From assembly GCA_964036275.1 (NCBI GenBank), contig OZ038433.1:39961336-40025335 (forward strand): DNA of 64,000 bases. The letters run 5' to 3'. The stretch is from Litoditis marina (Eukaryota; Nematoda; Chromadorea; Rhabditida; Rhabditidae). Below are positions 1 to 13,600 of this stretch, in pieces. Each line of letters begins with the position of its first letter. Positions within the stretch are counted from its first letter, which is position 1. The notes beneath the pieces are model-generated. The model was not told the DNA's origin. It saw only the letters and a list, made by a program, of their open reading frames with translations, and did not search any database. Both the position numbers and the translations under genes were made by a program.

Positions 1-1625
1 TCTGTAAAATGATGACATTGAACGACGGAGGCGCATGCTGACTCGCTAGAAGGGGCGGAGCCTATAATCGATGATCAGGCGATCAAACTACAAATGTCTG
101 GATCTTCATCTCTGCCCTAATTTCAGCTAAAAAAGGTGCTGTTTTGTATTGGTTCCTAATTAATGTATCGACTACTGAAAACATGATCACACATAAAGAT
201 AAACGAGTTTATTTGAAACACCATATTTCAAAGTAAATTTTCTTCATCAAATAGAAAGAAAAAGAATAATACTTGGCGAAACGCTAGAAATAGGACTAAA
301 CTTGTGCAACTATTTATCAAATATTTCTTGATATCCGATGAATAGTTAGGTGTGTAGTTAAGTTAAATGAAGAGTTAAGTTAAGCGACGCGGTTCACAAC
401 CTGAAATGAACAAAAATTACTAGCAGCAACATCAGCGATTCGCGGGACCCAGCCAACCTATTATAGTTCATTTCAACAACTGGTTCCAACTGAGCGGTTC
501 TCCAGTAAATTGGTCCAGATAGGGATCACTCAGGGAAGAGTGGCATATCCTGTACATCGCGGTCTGAACCGCTGTCTTTGTAGTTCGATCACGCCATACC
601 TCCTGTATTGTGAAAATTGTGCCGTGAATACAGACTACTACGGCGAACTCTTTATTCAACCGGGTATTTCGGTTAATGGTTAACTGGTTAGGAACCCTTT
701 TGCAAAACACTTGTTAACCGTGTATTTATCACGAAAGATGTTGTAAACCCGTTCCAAAGTAATTACTAGAAATATGGTTATAACTGGTTGATTGGAACAT
801 GGCTAATGGCTAACTGGTGAGGATACGAAAATACCCGGTTTGTTGTGGAATTGGCCTCAGACTGTAACTCAGAATGTTCATTCCGTAAAACAACTTGTGT
901 AATTACTCGTGTAACGTATGCAGAATTTTTATAACCAGCCGCTTTATTTTTGCCTACTGTAGGATATTTGTGACAGCCTTCGATAACTAACCGCGCCTTC
1001 TATTGCGTATTTCCGGAATACATTCGCATTCAAAAAACCTTTCCAGAATTCTCTGAATCATCATCATATAATATCTTTTCCTGTTTTCTTCTTTTTCGTA
1101 TCGTTCAATCTTCTTTCTCAAGAACTCTTCATCAAGAACTCTTCTTGTTGTGACTTCATATTTTGCTGTTTTCTTTTTTGCTACCTCTCACTTTTCCACT
1201 GGAATAAAGTATTCATATATATATATTATATCTATCAGAACTTATTTCTCATCGAACCCAGCTGAACGCGAAGCGATTCTTTTTTGTTTGTAGTTTTTTT
1301 CGGCGGGGTACCTGTTCGGATACAAAATGGGTTCAACCCAACCAGTTGGTTTGGAAAACTTCGGTCTGACGAACATTTTTTTAGTGATATTCCGTGCTGG
1401 CTCGTTATCACACACTGCACTAACTTTACTAGCGTGTTGCTCTCTCGCTCTTGTCAGTTATTTTTCTTTCCTAATATGGTCTATATCTTGGTATTTTCGT
1501 TCATGTAGGACGAATTGACTTCGCTGGATGAATGTATTGGATCTGTTTGACAGAATCGTAGTCATTGCTGTGTTCAGATTCCCGTCTGATAGATCCTATT
1601 TCGGGAGGTGGAATTGTAGCGGAAG
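1..1625. other. Intergenic region upstream of BAG6; no gene seen
   Basis: Only short, unsupported open frames occur here. There is a TA-rich run near 1216-1231 and a pyrimidine-rich stretch around 1070-1200 that could belong to the BAG6 promoter, but no motif decides this. A copy of the dispersed GATCAAACTAC repeat motif is at 81. I see no exon with conserved protein similarity. Confidence 0.5.
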
Positions 1626-4600
1626 ATGAAGATCAAAGTGAAAGCGATCGACGGTCGAGATGCCGAGTTCGACATGTCCGAACAGGTTCTAACAGATATT
1701 TATACTAGCGTTTTATCATAGTGGATAGACAATGTTCTGATATTATTCAAAGTCGTAGATCGTAGTTTCTCCTCACTAGTCTCTCACCTATACCTATTGC
1801 GGTGAATGAACAAAATTTTGTCAGTTCATTGGTATGGCATCAGTTTTAGTTACCAGTTTGGTATCAACTGATACTAACTAAACGGCTATGGTTTTTTCAG
1901 GCGCCCTTATCACAACTTAGAAGCGAAATTACGGAGAACCTCGGTGTTCCCGATGACAGAATGCGACTCATCTTCCAGGCACGTCGACCGGTTTTGATTG
2001 AATATACATAAGTCATTTGTAATGTTTTCAAATTAGTCTACTCGCTAGAAAAATCTCGCAAACCACACGACTTCTGGCGTACGATCTGTTTTTCTTGATG
2101 TAAGTGTGCAGTATGGTTTTCTGTTTAAATGGTGTTGTTTAGTTGTTTTAGATAGCACGGAAGGGTGCACAAACGCTACGACAGAGGTAACCATTTTTTC
2201 ATAACTAGTTGAACAAATGAACATTTTCAGGGTAAACATTTGGACAATGTGAGTCAGTCTCTGCAGTCATATGGAATCAGGGACGGGCTTGTTGTTCATT
2301 TGGTTGAGCGACCTCCTAATATGTAGGTTTTTCCTGTTTATTATATTGAAATTCAAGTTCAGTTTTCCCGAAGTTTTCGATCGTGAACATAATATGTCTG
2401 GTGTGATAGTCACAAATGGCGGGAAAGTGAAGATTTTCAAAGCGGTTAATCTTGTATGTTCATATATTTTTCGTTGGAATACATCCACTGGCATATAACT
2501 GTCCACTCACCACTTCTGGAGGGAGCTAAGTGTTTTTTTTCTGAGACTGACCCAAACAAGTCATTGTGTAATTTAGTCACAGAACGTTGTCCAATGTGCC
2601 CCTCATTCGCAAAGCTATATATCCCCTTAGCGCTTTCACAACTCAAAAATGTATGTTATAAGGTGAATTTTGACTTCTGCAGAGAACCTCTGCCGGCCGG
2701 GCCAAACGATGATGAAGATGCGTTGGGCGGGGATTCAATGTTCGACCTGGGTCCCGAAGTGGCGCGACTCAACGATCTGATGATGGGAATGCAACATCGG
2801 AACGAGCGAGCAATGGGAGAGCAGACGGGGGTGGTGCACACCAATGTGCCCCTCATTCGCAATGAACACATGCGCGATAGAAGTCATACGGAGGTAGGAT
2901 GGCGTGTTATTTCCTCAGGAGTCGAGACTGCGACCACTCCTATAAACATTCGAAGTTTGCCAAAACTATTTATGTTGAGAAATTTCGGAAAAAGTCCGCC
3001 GACAAATGAGAAAATCATCCTAATTTAGATGTTTTCACTCTTGCCGGCCTTTATGGCTGTTCTTTAAAAAAGTTGTATGGAAGGCAACCTGTGATCACCC
3101 CACAATTCAACTGAAAACGCGTGACCATTGGCAAACTCAAAAGTGAGCAAGAGCCGAAATTGACTTTACTTCTTCCAAGAAGCGAGAGAGCTAGTTGAAA
3201 CATAGGTGAAACATAGGTGAAACTAGACTTTGTTGTGCACAGAGATTTTTTGAAAATCAGGTGATTCAGCTGAGAGAAAAACAGGAAAATGGTTCAAAAC
3301 ATGGTTAAAAGTTGCCGTTATCGGGCCAATTTTCACTAGTCTTGGAATTCAGGTTGTTCAAATTCGAGAATCCCATGAAAAACGGGTAATAAAGGTCGAT
3401 AACCAACAATCTCTCCTCGCGTATGAGTTGAAAACCCCATACTATTTTTTGTTGACAGAGAAACAAATAATCATCGAGCTCTTCCACGAGGAATGCAAAT
3501 ATATTGCATTTTAATTTCTCATTTCCAACAATTCATTCATCGGTAGTTTGTCTTGCTCTTGTTCTTGAGTGATTTCTCTCCTGAGTTCGTGAGGTTTTCT
3601 GACTGGCCCAGTATTGCTCGATCTGTCTCTTCAGGCGGTCGTTAGACGGGCGATTTCCGAGATGACGTATATTCCAGAAGAACTCAGAAATCGAATGACG
3701 GTTCAATGGAGAGATAATGGCATTTCCATTCAAGTTCCCCAGTTGCAGTAAGTGTTACTCATACACCTGGGTGCGAGTAGCGAGTTACAACAAGAAACCC
3801 ATTTTTGAGTTAAATACGGAATAATTCACGAATCACGATTCTACATCAGCAATAGACTAATGTACCATTGGTGAGCGGAGAAGCAGATCGCGTTTTGAAT
3901 TTGTCTGGCTCTCTATACGGACAACTTTACTGGGGCTTATTTATTCCGATTATATAAATTCATAAATATTTTGGATGTAGACACTTACAAGTAATATTGG
4001 TACGGTGCTAAGGAGTTATGATCTTCAAGCATGTTTCGCATAGTTCGACTCGCTACTTTTGTGGCGCAAGTGATGATTTTCAGGAATCCTCACGTTGCCT
4101 CTCCCGCCATGGAACGTGTTCATCTAGTCGAAGGAGCTCTACAGAATGTTCTGCATTTCTTCACCGTTTCTGAGGTATTTCATAATTTCAATACTCTTTT
4201 GCAAGTAGCAGTTTTTATCGACTTTGTGCCAATGTTCAAGAGTTATGAAATTGTTTACTGATAATTGGTTCATTATGCGTTTTTGCAAACGATACTCAGG
4301 TAACTTCGATGCGATCTTCCTTTTTTCAAAGTTTGCATTGTTGTGTACCTGTTGTTTTTTATTCAATAGAATCAATAGTGATTTAGCAATAACGCTTTCA
4401 ATGTATGATGAAAATGTTAAGTAGTATTCAATTATATCGAATGGTTTTCAGGAAGAAGGTGGTCTGGTATCGGTGGTGGACAACTTGCTCGAGGGAGTCG
4501 CCATCGAAGATGCCACTCTGCGACAGAATGCAATCGAGTTCGCCCTTCGTCTAGAAGATGTGCCCCCCTCTGCCGTGAGAAGGGGAACTGGTTAGTTGAT

Positions 4601-7600
4601 CACCCACACCAGTAAAGTGCGACTGTTCAACCAAAACGAGTGAAAATTAATGATTTTGCAAAAAGAGACAAATTGACCCGAGATTGTCGAAAAACTAGAC
4701 CGTTTTTCGAGTTTTTCTAGCTATTCGGACAACTTTACTAGAGTGTGGTTCATCATAATGCATTATAGTCAGACACCTGTGAGGCTCTACAAATAGTTCG
4801 ATTTTTAATTTGAAGACATCAGACAATTCATGATTTCGAAACGAAACCTTTCCCTATATCAAAAAAAAATTTCTAGGTCAATCAAGAGACTCGCCTGATC
4901 TCTCAGAGGGAGAAGCAGATGCTCGATTTCAGACGGTGGCACGCAGGGAAGGACATCAACCATACGTTATGCGGTGGGTAGGGAGTGGGGTCGAGAAAAG
5001 AGGCGATTCTGTTGTCCACGAAGATTTTGTCAGAAATGGGTGGTTCACCCGGAGGATAAAACACAAAATTGAGTGGAAGTGATAAGGTTATAAAGGTATT
5101 TTCTGGTGATAAGTTTCTATGAAAAAGGGTGCTTAAGATGCCCCTCCCTCAAAGTCATCTCCCCTATGGTTGAGTGTTGAGAGCAGCGAGTACACAACGT
5201 GTAAAGTTGACCTATTACACTTTCAAATTAGTCTGCTGTAGTTTCTCCGAAGACGAATATTGCTATCATATTTAGTCATTGAGTAATATTTCAGCCATGT
5301 GTTGGCAAGCGATCTGGTTGAGTTGCTTGGATCTCTGAGAGATTACAATATTCGACTGGGAGACCACATCGAGAGATATCGACGCATTCTCACCGCTAAC
5401 ATGGTCTTCAATATTAACAATCGTCAGGTGAGTTCTGAGAAACTGTACTGCATTGCAAAGCAAGAAGAATTCAAAAGAGGGGCAATTTGAAACGTGTTCT
5501 CACTTCTGCTAAAGAGCTAAAGGCAACTCCGCCCTGTTTTAACCAAAACCTGTCATAGGATTTGAATAGAATACAAGTGCATTGAACTAAAATAAAAGTA
5601 AGTACAATGAAAATAGAGGAGAAACAGTGGACATTCTCTGTGTAGGCAATGCTCATTCATATTGGAAAATGTTGCGTTCAAGCTGCAGAATTTGTGCAGT
5701 TAAACGGGACTTTTCATTTGACTCATATGCTAATAAATAAGTGACTTTTGTTGTTCTCAGCAGCTGGCCACAGATGGACGTGGAAACATTCTCTCAGTCT
5801 ACATGGAACACGTGCAACGTACTCTTCATCGGATGTCACACGCAACACACGTGTTGAGCGATTTGAACATCCATCTGGAGGATCCGTTGCCCAGACGGCT
5901 TTTTCCACAATACGGCAACTTCGATCTGCCCTCACATGTTCAGGTTGGATCTTTGAGTAATAATGATAATATTTATTGCACAAAAGTTGAACAACGGTAC
6001 AGAAATTAAGCCCAATAACCAAACCACAGTTAAAAGAATAAATGATACTACATTTTGTACTGTTAAGAGTAGTTGTAAAATTAGAACTCACTACACCAGA
6101 CAAGTGTGTTAATCAGTATCGTGCCCACAGTTAGAAGTGTCAGTCAATTACTCTGGTTAGCTCGAGGTAACGTGATTTGGACGTTGCCATTGACGGTAAT
6201 ATGATATGATTGTTTCTGATTGAATATGGAAAACGTTTCTCGGCCAACGGTATATGGCCTCAGGGAAATAGAAGTAAGCTATATCTATAAATATTAGATG
6301 CTCCACTACGTTTTTGCTGTCCTTTTCACAGATTTCACACGCTATGAAAATTTATATTCACGGTTTAGGGTGAAGTTACTCTTGAAATTATCGATCCTAG
6401 TCCCACACGGAATCGCGACACCGCACATGAAGTCACCGCTAATACTGTGTTCCATAATCCGTCTCCAGGTACCTTATTTGTTGATAATGATAATTTTTCT
6501 CATAAGTACACTATTAAAGTATTATAAGGAAGTACATAAACAATCGAAGTATGATTTCTTCAATCTTCGTTCTCATTTCGTTCTGGTCGCTTTTCGTTTT
6601 TTTTTTCAGTTTTTGCCGAATACAAATGCAATTCGTCAAAAAGGTTTTATGTTTCACTCTGTGTATCGTATGGTCTCCTGTAATCATACGTAAGCTACCC
6701 CTTATTTCGATGTTGACTGGAGTGATGCTCACTTTTGTTCGACTTCGATCGACGTATGATCATCTTTCGGGATAATTTTGGTTTATAACTGTTAAAAAGG
6801 CATAATTCAAGACAAAAAATTGCGATTATATCGTACTTTTCGCTTACACATGCTCACATTTCTAAGCCCGGTAGGGCATATTTTACGTATACCTGTGATG
6901 ATTCCGTTCTTTTTTCAGCCAACGACGTTGTCCTTCATCCGAATGAACCCACTCTGATGACTCTCTATCCCACCGGTCAGAACTTTACTTATCTCATTTC
7001 AATATATAGTCAGCATCTTCATGCTGTTTACGTTGATATCAATTGTGGAAATTTATGGGCATCTTAAACCCTGAAATCTTCAAAGTGGGTTCCTCGGTTG
7101 AGTTCTTCTCGCAAATACTGGGCAAATTTGAGCGCAAGATGATGCAGTTTGACGTTTTTCAAGAAGAAAATGAGTTCCTTGTCAGACCTTACTGCCATTT
7201 GGGCGGTTTTGTTAAACATGTCTCTGTTGGTGAAAGAATTGGTGTGTATACCGATTCTGATTGCTTCTGATTCCGTAATTTTACACCAGCAAGCAGCAAA
7301 GTGTGACTACTCTGCGGAAGGAGCCCGTAATTTTATTGAATACACAAAACCTCTCTATTCTTATAAACGATTTTTTGCGATATTGGCAGAAAGGTAGTTT
7401 GACTGTTGTGTATTATATCCGTAAGAAACTACTGACTTGTATTTTAGATCGTGCCAGGATTTGTTGACGACTATTTTTTAGAGCAGATATGAGTGTTTTA
7501 AAGACATTTATCAATGAAGTGTTCGTATGGAACTGAACACTAACAGCTAACACAGATTTGCAGTTTTTTGAAAAAGTGATGAAAAATAGCCTGGAACATT

Positions 7601-10600
7601 GGCAACAACAACATTGGCACGCTGCCAAGTCTCAGTAGGAATGACCGAAACTATATACCTCTTGCGTTTGCAGGTATTGTGCAGCAGGTGGCTACCATGT
7701 CTATCCCGGTCACGGGTCCGGACGCGGCCAACGGAATGAATGTTCTCGACCAGTTGGCGGGAGCCGTCAGGAATGGCACACAACCACGTACCGCCAGAGG
7801 CACGGCACGTGCGCCCACGGCTGCACCGGCGGTAGGTCACGGGATTCTCCTTCTCAGTTGAATATAAAAATATGCAATATTCTTGAATCTTGATAACTCG
7901 TAGGTCAGCTGGTCTTCTGTGCGTATCGCCTTGCCCGGTCTGTGGACTCTCAGCTCATATCTCTGCAATCATTGTATAAGTCACCCTAGAAACTGAAACA
8001 ACGCAAAAACAACGAAACATATCGCTCAGAGGCTCATTCCTGTAAAGAGGTTTTGTGTTTTCTATATGGTGGAATGGTGGTCATTCTAAAACAAATGATG
8101 TAATTGCAGCCGCCTCCGCCGCCCATGTCTCATCCGGTCCCGTCCGCTTCAAATGGTGGTACCGGCAGCGAAGTTCGCCATCCCACCACCATCATGACCA
8201 GAGATCAGCTGGAGACTGTTGCTGCCAGTCTGGCCACGGCTCTTCGCGCCAACCGCTCAGCACATCTACCCGGTACGCGGAGTATAATCTCTAATACATA
8301 TCTTTGCTATCTGCAGAAATTTATGTTGAAAATGCAACTGGGTGGTTGATAACTCAAAATCAGATGTAAAATTCAAAATGGGGTGTAGAAAAAATGCAGT
8401 TTAACTCTGTCGTAGGTGAAAGCGAATGATGCATCCTGCACTGAACCACCATGACCACAACACAACAAAGTTGCCTCACCTTTGCTCATTATAAATTCTT
8501 GAAATAAACCGGTGTATGATTCAATTTCAGGGTTTATTGTACAATTGTCCCCCCCCCCTTGAGCCGAAATAGGTTGGAATCCGACCCGTAGTACAATCAC
8601 CCCCCACCCCCACAGGGGGGTGATTGTACAACGTCCTTCTTTACTGCAGGTTTGGATTGAGTGGGAGGGGGGGGGGGTGGTAAAACAGGTCCGGGGTTGT
8701 ACTATTTCCCCCCATTTTGTATTGTGGGGGGGGGGGGGGTAGGTGATTGTTAAACGTCGACATTGTACAATTACCCCCCATTTACAATAACCCCCCCCCC
8801 CCCCCCTCTCCATAGGGAATCGTATTGGGAGGGGGGGGGGACTTAGATGAGGGGGGGGGGGGGCGATTGTACAATTTTCCCCAATTTCAGTGCGTGAGTC
8901 CGCAGAGAATGTGTTCGAAGACGTGTTTGGTCAGTTAGTCGATCTGACAACCTCTCTGGCCACAGCTGTACAGGGTAGCCAGCAGGGTGGCAGCAGCAGT
9001 TCAGATATGATGGCTCAGTTGGCAGCAGACCCACTTCAGTTGCTGGCGCCCCTCGTTAACATTACAACACAGGTAGGTCAAGAGCATATAGGACGCTGCA
9101 ATCTCAATAATTACTACTTCGAGCACCCAGATGGGGAAGCATCGGCCCAACGGTGCAAATGATATGTATCAATTGAGCCTCTCGAGCACCTGGGTGCTCA
9201 ATCAATTCCCATATTTTGCATTATCTGGCCGCTGCCTCCCAATCTAGGGGCTCGAATTATGACCGCAGCCTAAGTTGACTCAATCGGAAAAGTCTGATGA
9301 TATTCCTGAAGTTGCCGTTTTTTGCCAATTGTATCATTTATTTTCAGAGTATGGGTATCACCCCTCCTTCACCTGGTTCAGCACAACCACCGGCTGCGGC
9401 CGGGCATGTTCGCAGGGTGAGAATTTATCCGTTTTTTTTCTGCGTGCGTTTAATTTCCTTTTGTTGTTAAAGAAGGTATGACACGAAACTGATCGACTTC
9501 GGGAGATATGAAAATGAACATTGTATATGAAAATGAAAAGTAACACAGTGATACTGTCGAGGCTAGAAATTAGCATAGCGTACTGACAAGGCAGTAGGCA
9601 AATGAGGAGAAGTTGGATAGTTGCCCAAATTCGATAGAGAGAACCTGTCTATTCATGTTTAAATATCATTAGTTCTCACGTGTTTCATCTAAGAACGAAC
9701 CCACCACTTTTTGTCGAATAGTCGAACTTTACTGGTGTATGGATATATGTTAGAAAACAAAATATAAATATTTGTGTATTATTAAAGTTAATGGACTAAT
9801 ATCTCTGAAAAACCGTTGCAACTTAAAATACCGGACTCGCCAATTTTGTAACATAAAATACCGGGGTCAGCAAGATGTCGCCTGTACTGTTTGAAATTCA
9901 TAAGGAGATGCAGGCTAATTCGACACCAGTATTTAAGCCTGCATCTTCTCCGGTATTTTAAGCTGCCAGCGTTTTCACAGATTTATTTTTTGTGTATATT
10001 TCAGTCGGTTGTCGTGCCTGCCGCATTCCGTACCCCAGCTGCCCCGAATGCCGTTGTCCTGGATTCGGCCAGAAGGAACGCGCAGGCACAGTTCCTGCTC
10101 GGACAGGGCATGCCCCCGGTATGTGCCTCGTTTTTGGATCTTTGGTCTTTCATACCCCCACCAACCCATACATGAGCCAACTGAAGCTGCTAATTGGTGG
10201 GTGAGCTGGTTTGACAACCTCAAAGAACCTTGAACCTTTCTTTGCTTTTCTTTTTCCCGCCCGAAACGTGATTTTCCCACGATCGTCAGGAGCTCTCTAC
10301 AACACATTCTCTCTTCGATAAAATATTATTTTACTTTGGTGAAACCCTGAACTTTTCATATATGTATAGGAAAAAGGAAAGTTCCACCAATAAAGTTATA
10401 GGTTTGACCAACCCTGGTTTTTTGAACCTCTCACGACACATTCCAGCTGTGAGAAAGGGAGGATATTGAATATTGGCTATCAGAGATGTTTTTTTTACTA
10501 TGTTGTATTTGCTACATAGTGAATTTTGCCTCTCGTTCAGGCCCACTTCAATATGGGAGGAGCAGATGTGACTAGACCAGCTACCGTATCATCACCGACT

Positions 10601-13600
10601 GGCAGAGCTTCATCGGCCACTCCAGTTAGTTTCGTTGCTAGGGGTTTAAGTGGAGGATGGAGGTAGTTCTGAATTAAAACCACTCATGTATCATAATCAT
10701 TGCCCAATCCGCATAATCACTGTATTCACCTGTCATGTAATCAGCGTTTACCAGTAAGGTCTGACTGAGCGGCGAAAAGTAGTCCGTTTCCAGATGTCAA
10801 CACGCGAAAATTTATGATTTTTCATCAAAGGTAGACCGATTTTCTCCATTTTGGCGAAAAAGTAGTTCATTTTTCGAACTTTTTTGACTATTCGGACAAG
10901 TTTACTGGTGTATGGTAATCAGCATAGTTCTCTTGAATGAGAAGATAGCTACTTCTAATAAACAATGACAATAGAAGTATAGAAGTATCCGATCGGTATC
11001 AAAACTACAATAAAAATTATAAGCCGTAACGTTTATATATTATACAACAGTCCGGTGGTGTTTTCACCTTCGTAACAGTCATAATTTCTAAACTAGTATG
11101 TAATCTGACTGTTCCTTTGATCACTTGGGCTTGTTGCAGGCTTCGACGACTGGAATGCGCGCAGCGCACGCGGAAGTCCCGCGTCCTCCCGTCCCGCATA
11201 CACATCGTCACCATCATGCCCCGCTGCACACCCACCCGCACCACCATCATCACATGCACCACCACCATGTGCATCACCACTCGCCGGCCATGATGGGGCA
11301 GGGTGCGGGCATCGTGTTGCCGCCGGGCGGCGTGGATCTCAGCACTATCATTGGACACCACAATGTGCGCGACGGATACAGTACACAACAACAACAACAA
11401 CAACAACAACATGTGCCGCGTGCAGACGCTTCGGGACCCCCGCCCAATCCCCCGCGCAGAAGTAGATCGGTGCCCCGCGAGGTGATGGACCGAATAGAAC
11501 AGGTGAGTCTTTACGTACTCTCATATCCCAGTAAGGTTAGACTATTCGAAAAAAATCCAACCACGTGAAAATGAATGATTTTGCATCGAAAATAGACAAA
11601 TTTCCTAGTTGTTGGCGAGAAGATAATTCATGTTTTCGATTTATTTTGAATATTATGTTTGCATACTCTGTACCTGGACCCTCATAGTTTGAATTCGACA
11701 GTTTTAGTCAGTTCTCGACGTTTACAGAGGTTTGTTCGCGATTTCAGGCAGAACGGGATCAGAAAAGTGTAGAAAATGCAACTGCTTCTGCAAACTTTAT
11801 GTTATATTCCTGATAGATGAAATAGATGAAATGAAACGGAGTGTAGAAACTAATTGTTTCAAATACCACATAAAAATACATTCACCATGTTAAATTGTTG
11901 TAGCGCCTGAATTCGGGCGAAATCGATGTCGAGGTGCATGTAGAAGTGAATGAGGCTGGCCCGCAGGGTGCCGCGGCTGCCGCTGGCGGACCAGGCGCGC
12001 CTCTGCCCGATCTGATGGATCGAATGCGCGACAGAATGTCCGAGACGGAGGCCAACTTGCAGCGAGCCGAGGAGAGAATGAGGGTACGCACAGTTTTACT
12101 CCCATACGTAAAATAGATACAAGTCAGGTCGAACAAAGTGAGCATGAGCAAAAAAGTAAGCCTATGTCATTGAAAAACACGAAATTTTTCAAATTTTACC
12201 GAATATCTGTTACATTACCCCAAAAGTGAGCATGCACCGGTCAAAATCGGGCAAAAGTGAGCATCAATCAACATCAAAATAAGGGGGTTTTACGTATGTT
12301 TACTCCTCGCCACTCATGCGCGGACTCTTACAGTATTCAGTTGAAGTTTCTGAACCTGTTCTACACAAGTGTTTTCTTTGGCCATATCCACTAGTTTGGC
12401 GCCACTGCACGAATGTATTTTCTTGAGGTGCGGGGTGGTTTTTGATGTTGGTGGATATGACCACTTCGGATCTGCACTACTGTTTTCGTGTTGTAACACG
12501 TTGTAACACAATCAATGTAGTTTTCAACGCAACATCTTCAATTCCCAAATCTTTATTCTAAATTCAAGTTTGTGATGTAGGAGTCACGAGCGGTTTTTGG
12601 TTTGATAGTGTTTTGAGGGGTGTTTTTATTGCAGAATGCTCGAAATAGACTGACTAGTCTGGAGGAGATCCGAGTGGCGCGTGCTGCGGCGGCAGCGAGA
12701 GGTCGCGGAAGAGGGGGGAACACGGCTCGTCGCGGAGGGACACCACAACGTGAGTGGACTCATATGCTGCCTAAAAGAGAAAGAAAGTTGCGAAAAGTTA
12801 TGTTGAAAGTTGGGGCAGATAGTGCTTTCACGCGAAATCATTGTCGACAAGTGGGTGGATGGTGCAGTTTGCGATCTTCACCGAATTCGGAACTACCTTG
12901 ACGGTTTTTGAGAGTGAGATAACCAGATGAATGCGAGAGACAATCTCTATTTGGGTGATCAAATAGATATGAAAAAAGCGGTTGGTCAAATAGTTTCCCG
13001 TTGATCAGTACCGAATTGCATATCAATATGTATCAATACATTATTTGAATTTATTTAAACATAATTATATTGAACTAATAAAACTTAATCTGGATAGTTC
13101 TACCAAAAAGGTGACTTGTGATCACGATTCAATAAGCACAGGTGGTCGCCCTATGATGATGGGTATGGGTGCAACGATGCATGTTCGACCAGGTCTCGCA
13201 AACGGGAATGATCGCCCCTCCACAACCATCAATGAGGTAGGTTAGCCCTTGAATACGTGAAACGCGTGTGGAATGCAGCTACTATGACCATTTTCGGAAC
13301 GTTGTATTATTATTATTATTATCAATCGTGCTGTTCCGCTGGTTAATATACTATAGGGCTGTTTACTTCACTGAAAAGTGAGAAGTTATAGTCTTCATTT
13401 CGGCGTTTTTCAAAATAGTTTTTTCTTGAGAAGAGTAGTGATCAGGTATTGTCTAGTTGAAAGAAAAGATATTGGTCGGGGGTCGGTTCAACATGTACGT
13501 CATATTTCAGGAGGTTATTCCCGTGGATCCCTTCCTACAGTGTAGCAGTCGTTTTTCTCGGCCATCCCGAGGTGTTCCCGGTCACGGTCACGGTTCTCAC

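Noticed and set aside
2153..2190. Possible BAG6 exon reading ARKGAQTLRQR or GRVHKRYDR
   Set aside because: Neither frame joins in phase to the following exon without a stop or loss of the HLVERPPN frame, and the ubiquitin-like domain has the right length without it.
2456..3028. 190-codon continuous plus-strand frame
   Set aside because: Only 2683-2893 is exon; the rest is intron read-through, shown by the family frame and the splice sites.
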